This document shows, piece by piece, positions 38,701-51,800 of a stretch of 64,000 nt of DNA. The stretch is taken from positions 746,001 to 810,000 of the forward strand of contig NC_064040.1 in assembly GCF_932526225.1 (NCBI RefSeq), given 5' to 3'. Source of the DNA: Nematostella vectensis (lineage: Eukaryota; Cnidaria; Anthozoa; Actiniaria; Edwardsiidae). Made by a program: the position numbers and the translations under genes. Position 1 is the first letter of the stretch. The number at the start of each line of letters is the position of its first letter. Under the pieces are notes generated by a model, which was given only the letters and a program-made list of their open reading frames with translations, did not search any database and was not told the DNA's origin.

Positions 38701-41222
38701 TAAAACAAATTCCCGAATGTAACCCTGAAGCTTTTCCCGAATGTAACCTCCAGTCCGATGGTGACTTTGCTTGGGATAGTTTACGATACCAATAGTATTA
38801 AAAGTAATTTTCATTATAATTCCCTTCAACAATGCCACGTTATTCTTTCGTTGCGGGCACTTAACTACTAACGCAGCGACCCGGGTTCGATTCCCGCTGA
38901 TAGCCTCTTTTTTTTCATTATTTTTTTTTTAAATATCGATACTTAATTATACTGTTCTTGGTGTGTCATGACATAAAAAGAAGGTATATGGACATTTTTA
39001 TGTACTTACAGCATCTTTGATGTGCTCATGCTTTGTTCAGGATCTTGTACTTATTTTATGCACACAAGAACTAACTAGATTCCTTGGATAACTTGATTAA
39101 GTAGATTCTAACATAGAGCATAGCGCTCGATAGATTGATATACCTTTTTTTCCGAGTATACTGTTTTATTTTTCCTAATGTTACTTTTTGGAATTTACAT
39201 TCGGAAAAAAATTATCGATTGTAACCTTTTGGAGGTTACACTCGTAAAACAAATTTCCGAATGTAACCCTGAAGCTTTTCCCGAATGTAACCTCCAGTCC
39301 GATGGTGACTTTGCTTGGGATAGATTACGATACCAATAGTATTAAAAGTAATTTTCATTACAATTCCCTTCAGCAATGCCACGTTAGTCTTTCGTTGCGG
39401 GCACTTGACTACTAAAGCAGCGAACCGGGTTCGATTCCCGCTGATAGCCTATTTTTTTTTTTTATTTTTTTTTTAAAAAATCGATACTTAATTATACTGT
39501 TCTTGGTGTGTCATGACATAAAAAGAAGGTATAGGGACATTTTTATGTACTCTCAGCATCTTTGATGTGCTCATGCTTTGTTCAGGATCCTGTACATATT
39601 TTATGCACACAAGAACTAACTAGATTCCTTGGTTAACTTGATTAAGTAGATTCTAACATAGAGCATAGCGCTCGATAGATTATAATACCTTTTTTTCCGA
39701 GTATACTGTTTTATTTTTCCTAATGTTACTTTTTGGAATTTATATTCGGAAAAAAAATTATCGATTGTAACCTTTTGGAGGTTACACTCGTAAAACAAAT
39801 TCCCGAATGTAACCCTGAAGCTTTTCCCGAATGTAACCTCCAGTCCGATGGTGACTTTGCTTGGGATAGTTTACGATACCAATAGTATTAAAAGTAATTT
39901 TCATTACAATTCCCTTCAGCAATGCCACGTTAGTCTTTCGTTGCGGGCACTTGACTACTAACGCAGCGACCCGGGTTCGATTCCCGCTGATAGCCTATTT
40001 TGTTTCTTTATTTTTTTTTTAAATATCGATACTTAATTATACTGTTCTTGGTGTGTCATGACATAAAAAGAAGGTATACGGACATTTTTATGTACTCTCA
40101 GCATCTTTGATGTGCTCATGCTTTGTTCAGGATCCTGTACATATTTTATGCACACAAGAACTAACTAGATTCCTTGGTTAACTTGATTAAGTAGATTCTA
40201 ACATAGAGCATAGCGCTCGATAGATTGATATACCTTTTTTTCCGAGTATACTGTTTTATTTTTTCTAATGTTACTTATTGGAATTTACATTCGGAAAAAA
40301 AATTATCTATTGTAACCTTTTGGAGGTTACACTCGTAAAACAAATTCCCGAATGTAACCCTGAAGCTTTTCCCGAATGTAACCTCCAGTCCGATGGTGAC
40401 TTTGCTTGGGATAGTTTACGATACCAATAGTATTAAAAGTAATTTTCATTATAATTTCCTTCAGCAATGCCACGTTAGTCTTTCGTTGCGAGCACTTGAC
40501 TACTAACCCAGCGACCCGGGTTCGATTCCCGCTGATAGTCTTTTTTTTTCTTTATTTTTTTTTTTAAAATATCGATACTTAATTATACTGTTCTTGGTGT
40601 GTCATGACATAAAAAGAAGGTATAGGGACATTTTTATGTACTTACAGCATCTTTGATGTGCTCATGCTTTGTTCAGGATCTTGTACATATTTTATGCACA
40701 CAAGAACTAACTAGATTCCTTGGATAACTTGATTAAGTAGATTCTAACATAGAGCATAGCGCTCGATAGATTGATATACCTTTTTTTCTGAGTATACTGT
40801 TTTTTTTTTCCTAATGTTACTTTTTGGAATTTACATTCGGAAAACAAATTATCGATTGTAACCTTTTGGAGGTTACACTCGTAAAACAAATTTCCGAATG
40901 TAACCCTGAAGCTTTTCCCGAATGTAACCTCCAGTCCGATGGTGACTTTGCTTGGGATAGATTACGATACCAATAGTATTAAAAGTAATTTTCATTACAA
41001 TTCCCTTCAGCAATGCCACGTTAGTCTTTCGTTGCGGGCACTTGACTACTAAAGCAGCGAACCGGGTTCGATTCCCGCTGATAGCCTATTTTTTTTTTTT
41101 ATTTTTTTTTTAAAAAATCGATACTTAATTATACTGTTCTTGGTGTGTCATGACATAAAAAGAAGGTATAGGGACATTTTTATGTACTCTCAGCATCTTT
41201 GATGTGCTCATGCTTTGTTCAG
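33588..41222 (+). repeat. 7-unit higher-order repeat, ~3,817 bp, two copies
   Basis: Landmarks 33588, 37404 and 41222 are 3,816-3,818 bp apart. Each copy consists of the preceding 4-unit set plus three more units, with site states GGATCC, GGATCC, GGATCT. The marker TAGATTATAATACC recurs at 35864 and 39680. The first five units agree closely. The last two differ: the first copy has CCTCTTTTTTTTCATTA, the second GATAGTC with TACTTATTGG and TTATCTATTG. A conversion event has therefore touched one copy. Confidence 0.8.
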
Positions 41223-42859
41223 GATCCTGTACATATTTTATGCACACAAGAACTAACTAGATTCCTTGGTTACCTTGATTAAGTAGATTCTAACATAGAG
41301 CATAGCGCTCGATAGATTATAATACCTTTTTTTCCGAGTATACTGTTTTATTTTTCCTAATGTTACTTTTTGGAATTTATATTCGGAAAAAAAATTATCG
41401 ATTGTAACCTTTTGGAGGTTACACTCGTAAAACAAATTCCCGAATGTAACCCTGAAGCTTTTCCCGAATGTAACCTCCAGTCCGATGGTGACTTTGCTTG
41501 GGATAGTTTACGATACCAATAGTATTAAAAGTAATTTTCATTACAATTCCCTTCAGCAATGCCACGTTAGTCTTTCGTTGCGGGCACTTGACTACTAACG
41601 CAGCGACCCGGGTTCGATTCCCGCTGATAGCCTATTTTGTTTCTTTATTTTTTTTTTAAATATCGATACTTAATTATACTGTTCTTGGTGTGTCATGACA
41701 TAAAAAGAAGGTATACGGACATTTTTATGTACTCTCAGCATCTTTGATGTGCTCATGCTTTGTTCAGGATCCTGTACATATTTTATGCACACAAGAACTA
41801 ACTAGATTCCTTGGTTAACTTGATTAAGTAGATTCTAACATAGAGCATAGCGCTCGATAGATTGATATACCTTTTTTTCCGAGTATACTGTTTTATTTTT
41901 TCTAATGTTACTTATTGGAATTTACATTCGGAAAAAAAATTATCTATTGTAACCTTTTGGAGGTTACACTCGTAAAACAAATTCCCGAATGTAACCCTGA
42001 AGCTTTTCCCGAATGTAACCTCCAGTCCGATGGTGACTTTGCTTGGGATAGTTTACGATACCAATAGTATTAAAAGTAATTTTCATTATAATTTCCTTCA
42101 GCAATGCCACGTTAGTCTTTCGTTGCGAGCACTTGACTACTAACCCAGCGACCCGGGTTCGATTCCCGCTGATAGTCTTTTTTTTTCTTTATTTTTTTTT
42201 TTAAAATATCGATACTTAATTATACTGTTCTTGGTGTGTCATGACATAAAAAGAAGGTATAGGGACATTTTTATGTACTTACAGCATCTTTGATGTGCTC
42301 ATGCTTTGTTCAGGATCTTGTACATATTTTATGCACACAAGAACTAACTAGATTCCTTGGATAACTTGATTAAGTAGATTCTAACATAGAGCATAGCGCT
42401 CGATAGATTGATATACCTTTTTTTCTGAGTATACTGTTTTTTTTTTCCTAATGTTACTTTTTGGAATTTACATTCGGAAAACAAATTATCGATTGTAACC
42501 TTTTGGAGGTTACACTCGTAAAACAAATTTCCGAATGTAACCCTGAAGCTTTTCCCGAATGTAACCTCCAGTTCGATGGTGACTTTGCTTGGGATAGTTT
42601 ACGATACCAATAGTATTAAAAGTAATTTTCATTACAATTCCCTTCAGCAATGCCACGTTAGTCTTTCGTTGCGGGCACTTGACTACTAACGCAGCGACCC
42701 GGGTTCGATTCCCGCTGATAGCCTATTTTTTTTTCTTTATTTTTTTTTTAAAAATCGATACTTAATTATACTGTTCTTGGTGTGTCATGACATAAAAAGA
42801 AGGTATAGGGACATTTTTATGTACTCTCAGCATCTTTGATGTGCTCATGATTTGTTCAG
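39585..42859 (+). repeat. 3-unit higher-order repeat, 1,637 bp, two copies
   Basis: Landmarks 39585, 41222 and 42859 are 1,637 bp apart. Markers recur: TAGATTATAATACC (39680, 41317), TACTTATTGG (40272, 41909), GATAGTC before the T-run (40534, 42171) and TTTTTTTCTGAGTATAC (40780, 42417). The two copies look almost identical by eye up to about 42.57 kb, where they separate at CAGTTCGATGG. Confidence 0.85.
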
Positions 42860-45800
42860 GATCCTGTACATATTTTATGCACACAAGAACTAACTAGATT
42901 CCTTGGTTAACTTGATTAAGTAGATTCTAACATAGAGAATAGCGCTCGATAGATTGGTATACCTTTTTTTCGAGTATACTGTTTTATTTTTCCTAATGTT
43001 ACTTTTTGGAATTTACATTCGGAAAAAAAATTATCTATTGTAACCTTTTGGAGGTTACACTCGTAAAACAAATTCCCGAATGTAACCCTGAAGCTTTTCC
43101 CGAATGTAACCTCCAGTCCGATGGTGACTTTGCTTGGGATAGTTTACGATACCAATAGTATTAAAAGTAATTTTCATTACAATTCCCTTCAGCAATGCCA
43201 CGTTAGTCTTTCGTTGCGGGCACATGACTACTAACGCAGCGACCCGGGTTCGATTCCCGCTGATAGCCTATTTTTTTTTCTTTATTTTTTTTTTTAAATA
43301 TCGTTACTTAATTATACTGTTCTTGGTGTGTCATGACATAAAAAGAAGGTATAGGGACATTTTTATGTACTCTCAGCATCTTTGATGTGCTCATGCTTTG
43401 TTCAGAATCCTGTACATATTTTATGCACACAAGTACTAACTAGATTCCTTGGTTAACTTGATTAAGTAGATTCTAACATAGAGCATAGCGCTCGATAGAT
43501 TGATATACCTTTTTTTCCGAGTATACTGTTTTATTTTTCCTAATGTTACTTTTTGGAATTTACATTCGGAAAAAAAAATATCGATTGTAACCTTTTGGAG
43601 GTTACACTCGTAAAACAAATTCCCGAATGTAACCCTCAAGCTTTTCACGAATGTAACCTCCAGTCCGATAGTGACTTTGCTTGGGATAGTTTACGATACC
43701 AGTAGTATTAAAAGTAATTTTCATTACAATTCCCTTCAGTAATGCCACGTTAGTCTTTCGTTGCGGGCACTTGACTACTAACGCAGCGACCCGGGTTCGA
43801 TTCCCGCTGATAGCCTATTTTTTTTTCTTAATTTTTTTTTAAATATCGATACTTAATTATACTGTTCTTGGTGTTTCATGACATAAAAAGAAGGTATAGG
43901 GACATTTTTATGTACTCTCAGCATCTTTGATGTGCTCATGCTTTGTTCAGGATCCTGTACATATTTTATGCGCACAAGAACTAACTAGATTCCTTGGATA
44001 ACTTGATTAAGTAGATTCTAACATAGAGCATAGCGCTCGATAGATTGATATACCTTTTTTTCCGAGTATACTGTTTTATTTTTCCTAATGTTACTTTTTG
44101 GAATTTACATTCGGAAAAAAAATTATCGATTGTAACCTTTTGGAGGTTACACTCGTAAAACAAATTCCCGAATGTAACCCTGAAGCTTTTCCCGAATGTA
44201 ACCTTCAGTCAGATGGTGACTTTGCTTGGGATAGTTTACGATACCAATAGTATTAAAAGTAATTTTCATTACAATTCCCTTCAGTAATGCCACGTTAGTC
44301 TTTCGTTGCGGGCACTTGACTACTAACGCAGCGACCCGGGTTCGATTCCCGCTGATAGCCTATTTTTTTTTCTTAATTTTTTTTTTAATAATCGATACTT
44401 AATTATACTGTTCTTGGTGTGTCATGACATAAAAAGAAGGTATACGGACATTTTTATGTACTCTCAGCATCTTTGATGTGCACATGCTTTGTTCAGGATC
44501 CTGTACATATTTTATGCACACAAGAACTAACTAGATTCCTTGGTTAACTTGATTAAGTAGATTCTAACATAGAGCATAGCGCTCGATAGATTGATATACC
44601 TTTTTTTCCGAGTATACTGTTTTATTTTTCCTAATGTTACTTTTTGGAATTTACATTCGGAAAAAAAATTATCTATTGTAACCTTTTGGAGGTTACACTC
44701 GTAAAACAAATTCCCGAATGTAACCCTGAAGCTTTTCCCGAATGTAACCTCCAGTCCGATGGTGACTTTGCTTGGGATAGTTTACGATACCAATAGTATT
44801 AAAAGTAATTTTCATTATAATTTCCTTCAGCAATGCCACGTTAGTCTTTCGTTGCGGGCACTTGACTACTAACCCAGCGACCCGGGTTCGATTCCCGCTG
44901 ATAGCCTTTTTTTTTTCTTTATTTTTTTTTTTAAATATCGATACTTAATTATACTGTTCTTGGTGTGTCATGACATAAAAAGAAGGTATATGGACATTTT
45001 TATGTACTTACAGCATCTTTGATGTGCTCATGCTTTGTTCAGGATCTTGTACATATTTTATGCACACAAGAACTAACTAGATTCCTTGGATAACTTGATT
45101 AAGTAGATTCTAACATAGAGCATAGCGCTCGATAGATTGATATACCTTTTTTTCTGAGTATACTGTTTTATTTTTCCTAATGTTACTTTTTGGAATTTAC
45201 ATTCGGAAAACAAATTATCGATTGTAACCTTTTGGAGGTTACACTCGTAAAACAAATTTCCGAATGTAACCCTGAAGCTTTTCCCGAATGTAACCTCCAG
45301 TCCGATGGTGACTTTGCTTGGGATAGTTTACGATACCAATAGTATTAAAAGTAATTTTCATTACAATTACCTTCAGCAATGCCACGTTAGTCTTTCGTTG
45401 CGGGCACTTGACTACTAACGCAGCGACCCGGGTTCGATTCCCGCTGATAGCCTATTTTTTTTCTTTTTTTTTTTTAAAAAATCGATACTTAATTATACTG
45501 TTCTTGGTGTGTCATGACATAAAAAGAAGGTATAGGGACATTTTTATGTACTCTCAGCATCTTTGATGTACTCATGATTTGTTCAGGATCCTGTACATAT
45601 TTTATGCACACAAGAACTAACTAGATTCCTTGGTTAACTTGATTAAGTAGATTCTAACATAGAGAATAGCGCTCGATAGATTGGTATACCTTTTTTTTTC
45701 GAGTATACTGTTTTATTTTTCCTAATGTTACTTTTTGGAATTTACATTCGGAAAAAAAATTATCTATTGTAACCTTTTGGAGGTTACACTCGTAAAACAA

Positions 45801-48800
45801 ATTCCCGAATGTAACCCTGAAGCTTTTCCCGAATGTAACCTCCAGTCCGATGGTGACTTTGCTTGGGATAGTTTACGATACCAATAGTATTAAAAGTAAT
45901 TTTCATTACAATTCCCTTCAGCAATGCCACGTTAGTCTTTCGTTGCGGGCACATGACTACTAACGCAGCGACCCGGGTTCGATTCCCGCTGATAGCCTAT
46001 TTTTTTTTCTTTATTTTTTTTTTTTAAATATCGATACTTTATTATACTGTTCTTGGTGTGTCATGACATAAAAAGAAGGTATAGGGACATTTTTATGTAC
46101 TCTCAGCATCTTTGATGTGCTCATGCTTTGTTCAGAATCCTGTACATATTTTATGCACACAAGTACTAACTAGATTCCTTGGTTAACTTGATTAAGTAGA
46201 TTCTAACATAGAGCATAGCGCTCGATAGATTGATATACCTTTTTTTCCGAGTATACTGTTTTATTTTTCCTAATGTTACTTTTTGGAATTTACATTCGGA
46301 AAAAAAATTATCGATTGTAACCTTTTGGAGGTTACACTCGTAAAACAAATTCCCGAATGTAACCCTCAAGCTTTTCCCGAATGTAACCTCCAGTCCGATA
46401 GTGACTTTGCTTGGGATAGTTTACGATACCAATAGTATTAAAAGTAATTTTCATTACAATTCCCTTCAGTAATGCCACGTTAGTCTTTCGTTGCGGGCAC
46501 TTGACTAATAACGCAGCGACCCGGGTTCGATTCCCGCTGATAGCCTATTTTTTTTTCTTAATTTTTTTTTTAAATATCGATACTTAATTATACTGTTCTT
46601 GGTGTGTCATGACATAAAAAGAAGGTATAGGGACATTTTTATGTACTTACAGCATCTTTGATGTGCTCATGCTTTGTTCAGGATCTTGTACATATTTTAT
46701 GCACACAAGAACTAACTAGATTCCTTGGATAACTTGATTAAGTAGATTCTAACATAGAGCATAGCGCTCGATAGATTGATATACCTTTTTTTCGGAGTAT
46801 ACTGTTTTATTTTTTTTAATGTTACTTTTTGGAATTTACATTCGGAAAACAAATTATCGATTGTAACCTTTTGGAGGTTACACTCGTAAAACAAATTTCC
46901 GAATGTAACCCTGAAGCTTTTCCCGAATGTAACCTCCAGTCCGATGGTGACTTTGCTTGGGATAGTTTACGATACCAATAGTATTAAAAGTAATTTTCAT
47001 TACAATTACCTTCAGCAATGCCACGTTAGTCTTTCGTTGCGGGCACTTGACTACTAGCGCAGCGACCCGGGTTCGATTCCCGCTGATAGCCTATTTTTTT
47101 TTCTTTATTTTTTTTTAAAAATCGATACTTAATTATACTGTTCTTGGTGTGTCATGACATAAAAAGAAGGTATAGGGACATTTTTATGTACTCTCAGCAT
47201 CTTTGATGTGCTCATGATTTGTTCAGGATCCTGTACATATTTTATGCACACAAGAACTAACTAGATTCCTTGGTTAACTTGATTAAGTAGATTCTAACAT
47301 AGAGAATAGCGCTCGATAGATTGGTATACCTTTTTTTTCGAGTATACTGTTTTATTTTTCCTAATGTTACTTTTTGGAATTTACATTCGGAAAAAAAATT
47401 ATCTATTGTAACCTTTTGGAGGTTACACTCGTAAAACAAATTCCCGAATGTAACCCTGAAGCTTTTCCCGAATGTAACCTCCAGTCCGATGGTGACTTTG
47501 CTTGGGATAGTTTACGATACCAATAGTATTAAAAGTAATTTTCATTACAATTCCCTTCAGCAATGCCACGTTAGTCTTTCGTTGCGGGCACATGACTACT
47601 AACGCAGCGACAAGGGTTCGATTCCCGCTGATAGCCTTTTTTTTTTCTTTATTTTTTTTTTTAAATATCGATACTTAATTATACTGTTCTTGGTGTGTCA
47701 TGACATAAAAAGAAGGTATATGGACATTTTTATGTACTCTCAGCATCTTTGATGTGCTCATGCTTTGTTCAGAATCCTGTACATATTTTATGCACACAAG
47801 TACTAACTAGATTCCTTGGTTAACTTGATTAAGTAGATTCTAACATAGAGCAAAGCGCTCGATAGATTGATATACCTTTTTTTCCGAGTATACTGTTTTA
47901 TTTTTCCTAATGTTACTTTTTGGAATTTACATTCGGAAAAAAAATTATCGATTGTAACCTTTTGGAGGTTACACTCGTAAAACAAATTCCCGAATGTAAC
48001 CCTCAAGCTTTTCCCGAATGTAACCTCCAGTCCGATAGTGACTTTGCTTGGGATAGTTTACGATACCAATAGTATTAAAAGTAATTTTCATTACAATTCC
48101 CTTCAGTAATGCCACGTTAGTCTTTCGTTGCGGGCACTTGACTACTAACGCAGCGACCCGGGTTCGATTCCCGCTGATAGCCTATTTTTTTTTTCTTAAT
48201 TTTTTTTTTTAAATATCGATACTTAATTATACTGTTCTTGGTGTGTCATGACATAAAAAGAAGGTATAGGGACATTTTTATGTACTCTCAGCATCTTTGA
48301 TGTGCTCATGCTTTGTTCAGGATCCTGTACATATTTTATGCGCACAAGAACTAACTAGATTCCTTGTATAACTTGATTAAGTAGATTCTAACATAGAGCA
48401 TAGCGCTCGATAGATTGATATACCTTTTTTTCCGAGTATACTGTTTTATTTTTCCTAATGTTACTTTTTGGAATTTACATTCGGAAAAAAAATTATCGAT
48501 TGTAACCTTTTGGAGGTTACACTCGTAAAACAAATTCCCGAATGTAACCCTGAAGCTTTTCCCGAATGTAACCTCCAGTCCGATGGTGACTTTGCTTGGG
48601 ATAGTTTACGATACCAATAGTATTAAAAAAAATTTTCATTATAATTTCCTTCAGCAATGCCACGTTAGTCTTTCGTTGCGGGCACTTGACTACTAACCCA
48701 GCGACCCGGGTTCGATTCCCGCTGATAGCCTTTTTTTTTCTTTATTTTTTTTTTTAAAATATCGATACTTAATTATACTGTTCTTGGTGTGTCATGACAT

Positions 48801-51800
48801 AAAAAGAAGGTATATGGACATTTTTATGTACTTACAGCATCTTTGATGTGCTCATGCTTTGTTCAGGATCTTGTACATATTTTATGCACACAAGAACTAA
48901 CTAGATTCCTTGGATAACTTGATTAAGTAGATTCTAACATAGAGCATAGCGCTCGATAGATTGATATACCTTTTTTTCTGAGTATACTGTTTTATTTTTC
49001 CTAATGTTACTTTTTGGAATTTACATTCGGAAAACAAATTATCGATTGTAACCTTTTGGAGGTTACACTCGTAAAACAAATTTCCGAATGTAACCCTGAA
49101 GCTTTTCCCGAATGTAACCTCCAGTCCGATGGTGACTTTGCTTGGGATAGTTTACGATACCAATAGTATTAAAAGTAATTTTCATTACAATTCCCTGCAG
49201 CAATGCCACGTTAGTCTTTAGTTGCGGGCACTTGACTACTAACGCAGCGACCCGGGTTCGATTCCCGCTGATAGCCTATTTTTTTTTCTTTATTTTTTTT
49301 TAAAAATCGATACTTAATTATACTGTTCTTGGTGTGTCATGACATAAAAAGAAGGTATAGGGACATTTTTATGTACTCTCAGCATCTTTGATGTGCTCAT
49401 GATTTGTTCAGGATCCTGTACATATTTTATGCACACAAGAACTAACTAGATTCCTTGGTTAACTTGATTAAGTAGATTCTAACATAGAGAATAGCGCTCG
49501 ATAGATTGGTATACCTTTTTTTTCGAGTATACGTTTTATTTTTCCTAATGTTACTTTTTGGAATTTACATTCGGAAAAAAAATTATCTATTGTAACCTTT
49601 TGGAGGTTACACTCGTAAAACAAATTCCCGAATGTAACCCTGAAGCTTTTCCCGAATGTAACCTCCAGTCCGATGGTGACTTTGCTTGGGATAGTTTACG
49701 ATACCAATAGTATTAAAAGTAATTTTCATTACAATTCCCTTCAGCAATGCCACGTTAGTCTTTCGTTGCGGGCACATGACTACTAACGAAGCGACCCGGG
49801 TTCGATTCCCGCTGATAGTTTTTTTTTTTTCTTTATTTTTTTTTTTTAAATATCGATACTTAATTATACTGTTCTTGGTGTGTCATGACATAAAAAGAAG
49901 GTATAGGGACATTTTTATGTACTCTCAGCATCTTTGATGTGCTCATGCTTTGTTCAGAATCCTGTACATATTTTATGCACACAAGTACTAACTAGATTCC
50001 TTGGTTAACTTGATTAAGTAGATTCTAACATAGAGCATAGCGCTCGATAGATTGATATACCTTTTTTTCCGAGTATACTGTTTTATTTTTCCTAATGTTA
50101 CTTTTTGGAATTTACATTCGGAAAAAAAATTATCGATTGTAACCTTTTGGAGGTTACACTCGTAAAACAAATTCACGAATGTAACCCTCAAGCTTTTCCC
50201 GAATGTAACCTCCAGTCCGATAGTGACTTTGCTTGGGATAGTTTACGATACCAATAGTATTAAAAGTAATTTTCATTACAATTCCCTTCAGTAATGCCAC
50301 GTTAGTCTTTCGTTGCGGGCACTTGACTACTAACGCAGCGACCCGGGTTCGATTCCCGCTGATAGCCTATTTTTTTTTCTTAATTTTTTTTTTTAAAAAT
50401 CGATACTTAATTATACTGTTCTTGGTGTGTCATGACATAAAAAGAAGGTATAGGGACATTTTTATGTACTCTCAGCATCTTTGATGTGCTCATGCTTTGT
50501 TCAGGATCCTGTACATCTTTTATGCGCACAAGAACTAACTAGATTCCTTGGATAACTTGATTAAGTAGATTCTAACATAGAGCATAGCGCTCGATAGATT
50601 GATATACCTTTTTTTCCGAGTATACTGTTTTATTTTTCCTAATGTTACTTTTTGGAATTTACATTCGGAAAAAAAATTATCGATTGTAACCTTTTGGAGG
50701 TTACACTCGTAAAACAAATTCCCGAATGTAACCCTGAAGCTTTTCCCGAATGTAACCTTCAGTCAGATGGTGACTTTGCTTGGGATAGTTTACGATACCA
50801 ATAGTATTAAAAGTAATTTTCATTACAATGCCCTTCAGTAATGCCACGTTAGTCTTTCGTTGCGGGCACTTGACTACTAACGCAGCTACCCGGGTTCGAT
50901 TCCTGCTGATAGCCTATTTTTTTTTCTTTATTTTTTTTTAAATATCGATACTTAATTATACTGTTCTTGGTGTGTCATGACATAAAAAGAAGGTATAGGG
51001 AAATTTTTATGTACTCTCAGCATCTTTGATGTGCTCATGCTTTGTTCAGGATCCTGTACATATTTTATGCACACAAGAACTAACTAGATTCCTTGGTTAA
51101 CTTGATTAAGTAGATTCTAACATAGAGCATAGCGCTCGATAGATTGATATACCTTTTTTTCCGAGTATACTGTTTTATTTTTCCTAATGTTACTTTTTGG
51201 AATTTACATTCGGAAAAAAAATTATCTATTGTAACCTTTTGGAGGTTACACTCGTAAAACAAATTCCCGAATGTAACCCTGAAGCTTTTCCCGAATGTAA
51301 CCTCCAGTCCGATGGTGACTTTGCTTGGGATAGTTTACGATACCAATAGTATTAAAAGTAATTTTCATTATAATTTCCTTCAGCAATGCCACGTTAGTCT
51401 TTCGTTGCGGGCACTTGACTACTAACGCAGCGACCCGGGTTCGATTCCCGCTGATAGCCTTTTTTTTTCTTTATTTTTTTTTTTTAAATATCGATACTTA
51501 ATTATACTGTTCTTGGTGTGTCATGACATAAAAAGAAGGTATATGGACATTTTTATGTACTTACAGCATCTTTGATGTGCTCATTCTTTGTTCAGGATCT
51601 TGTACATATTTTATGCACACAAGAAGTAACTAGATTCCTTGGATAACTTGATTAAGTAGATTCTAACATAGAGCATAGCGCTCGATAGATTGATATACCT
51701 TTTTTTCTGAGTATATTGTTTTATTTTTCCTAATGTTACTTTTTGGAATTTACATTCGGAAAACAAATTATCGATTGTAACCTTTTGGAGGTTACACTCG

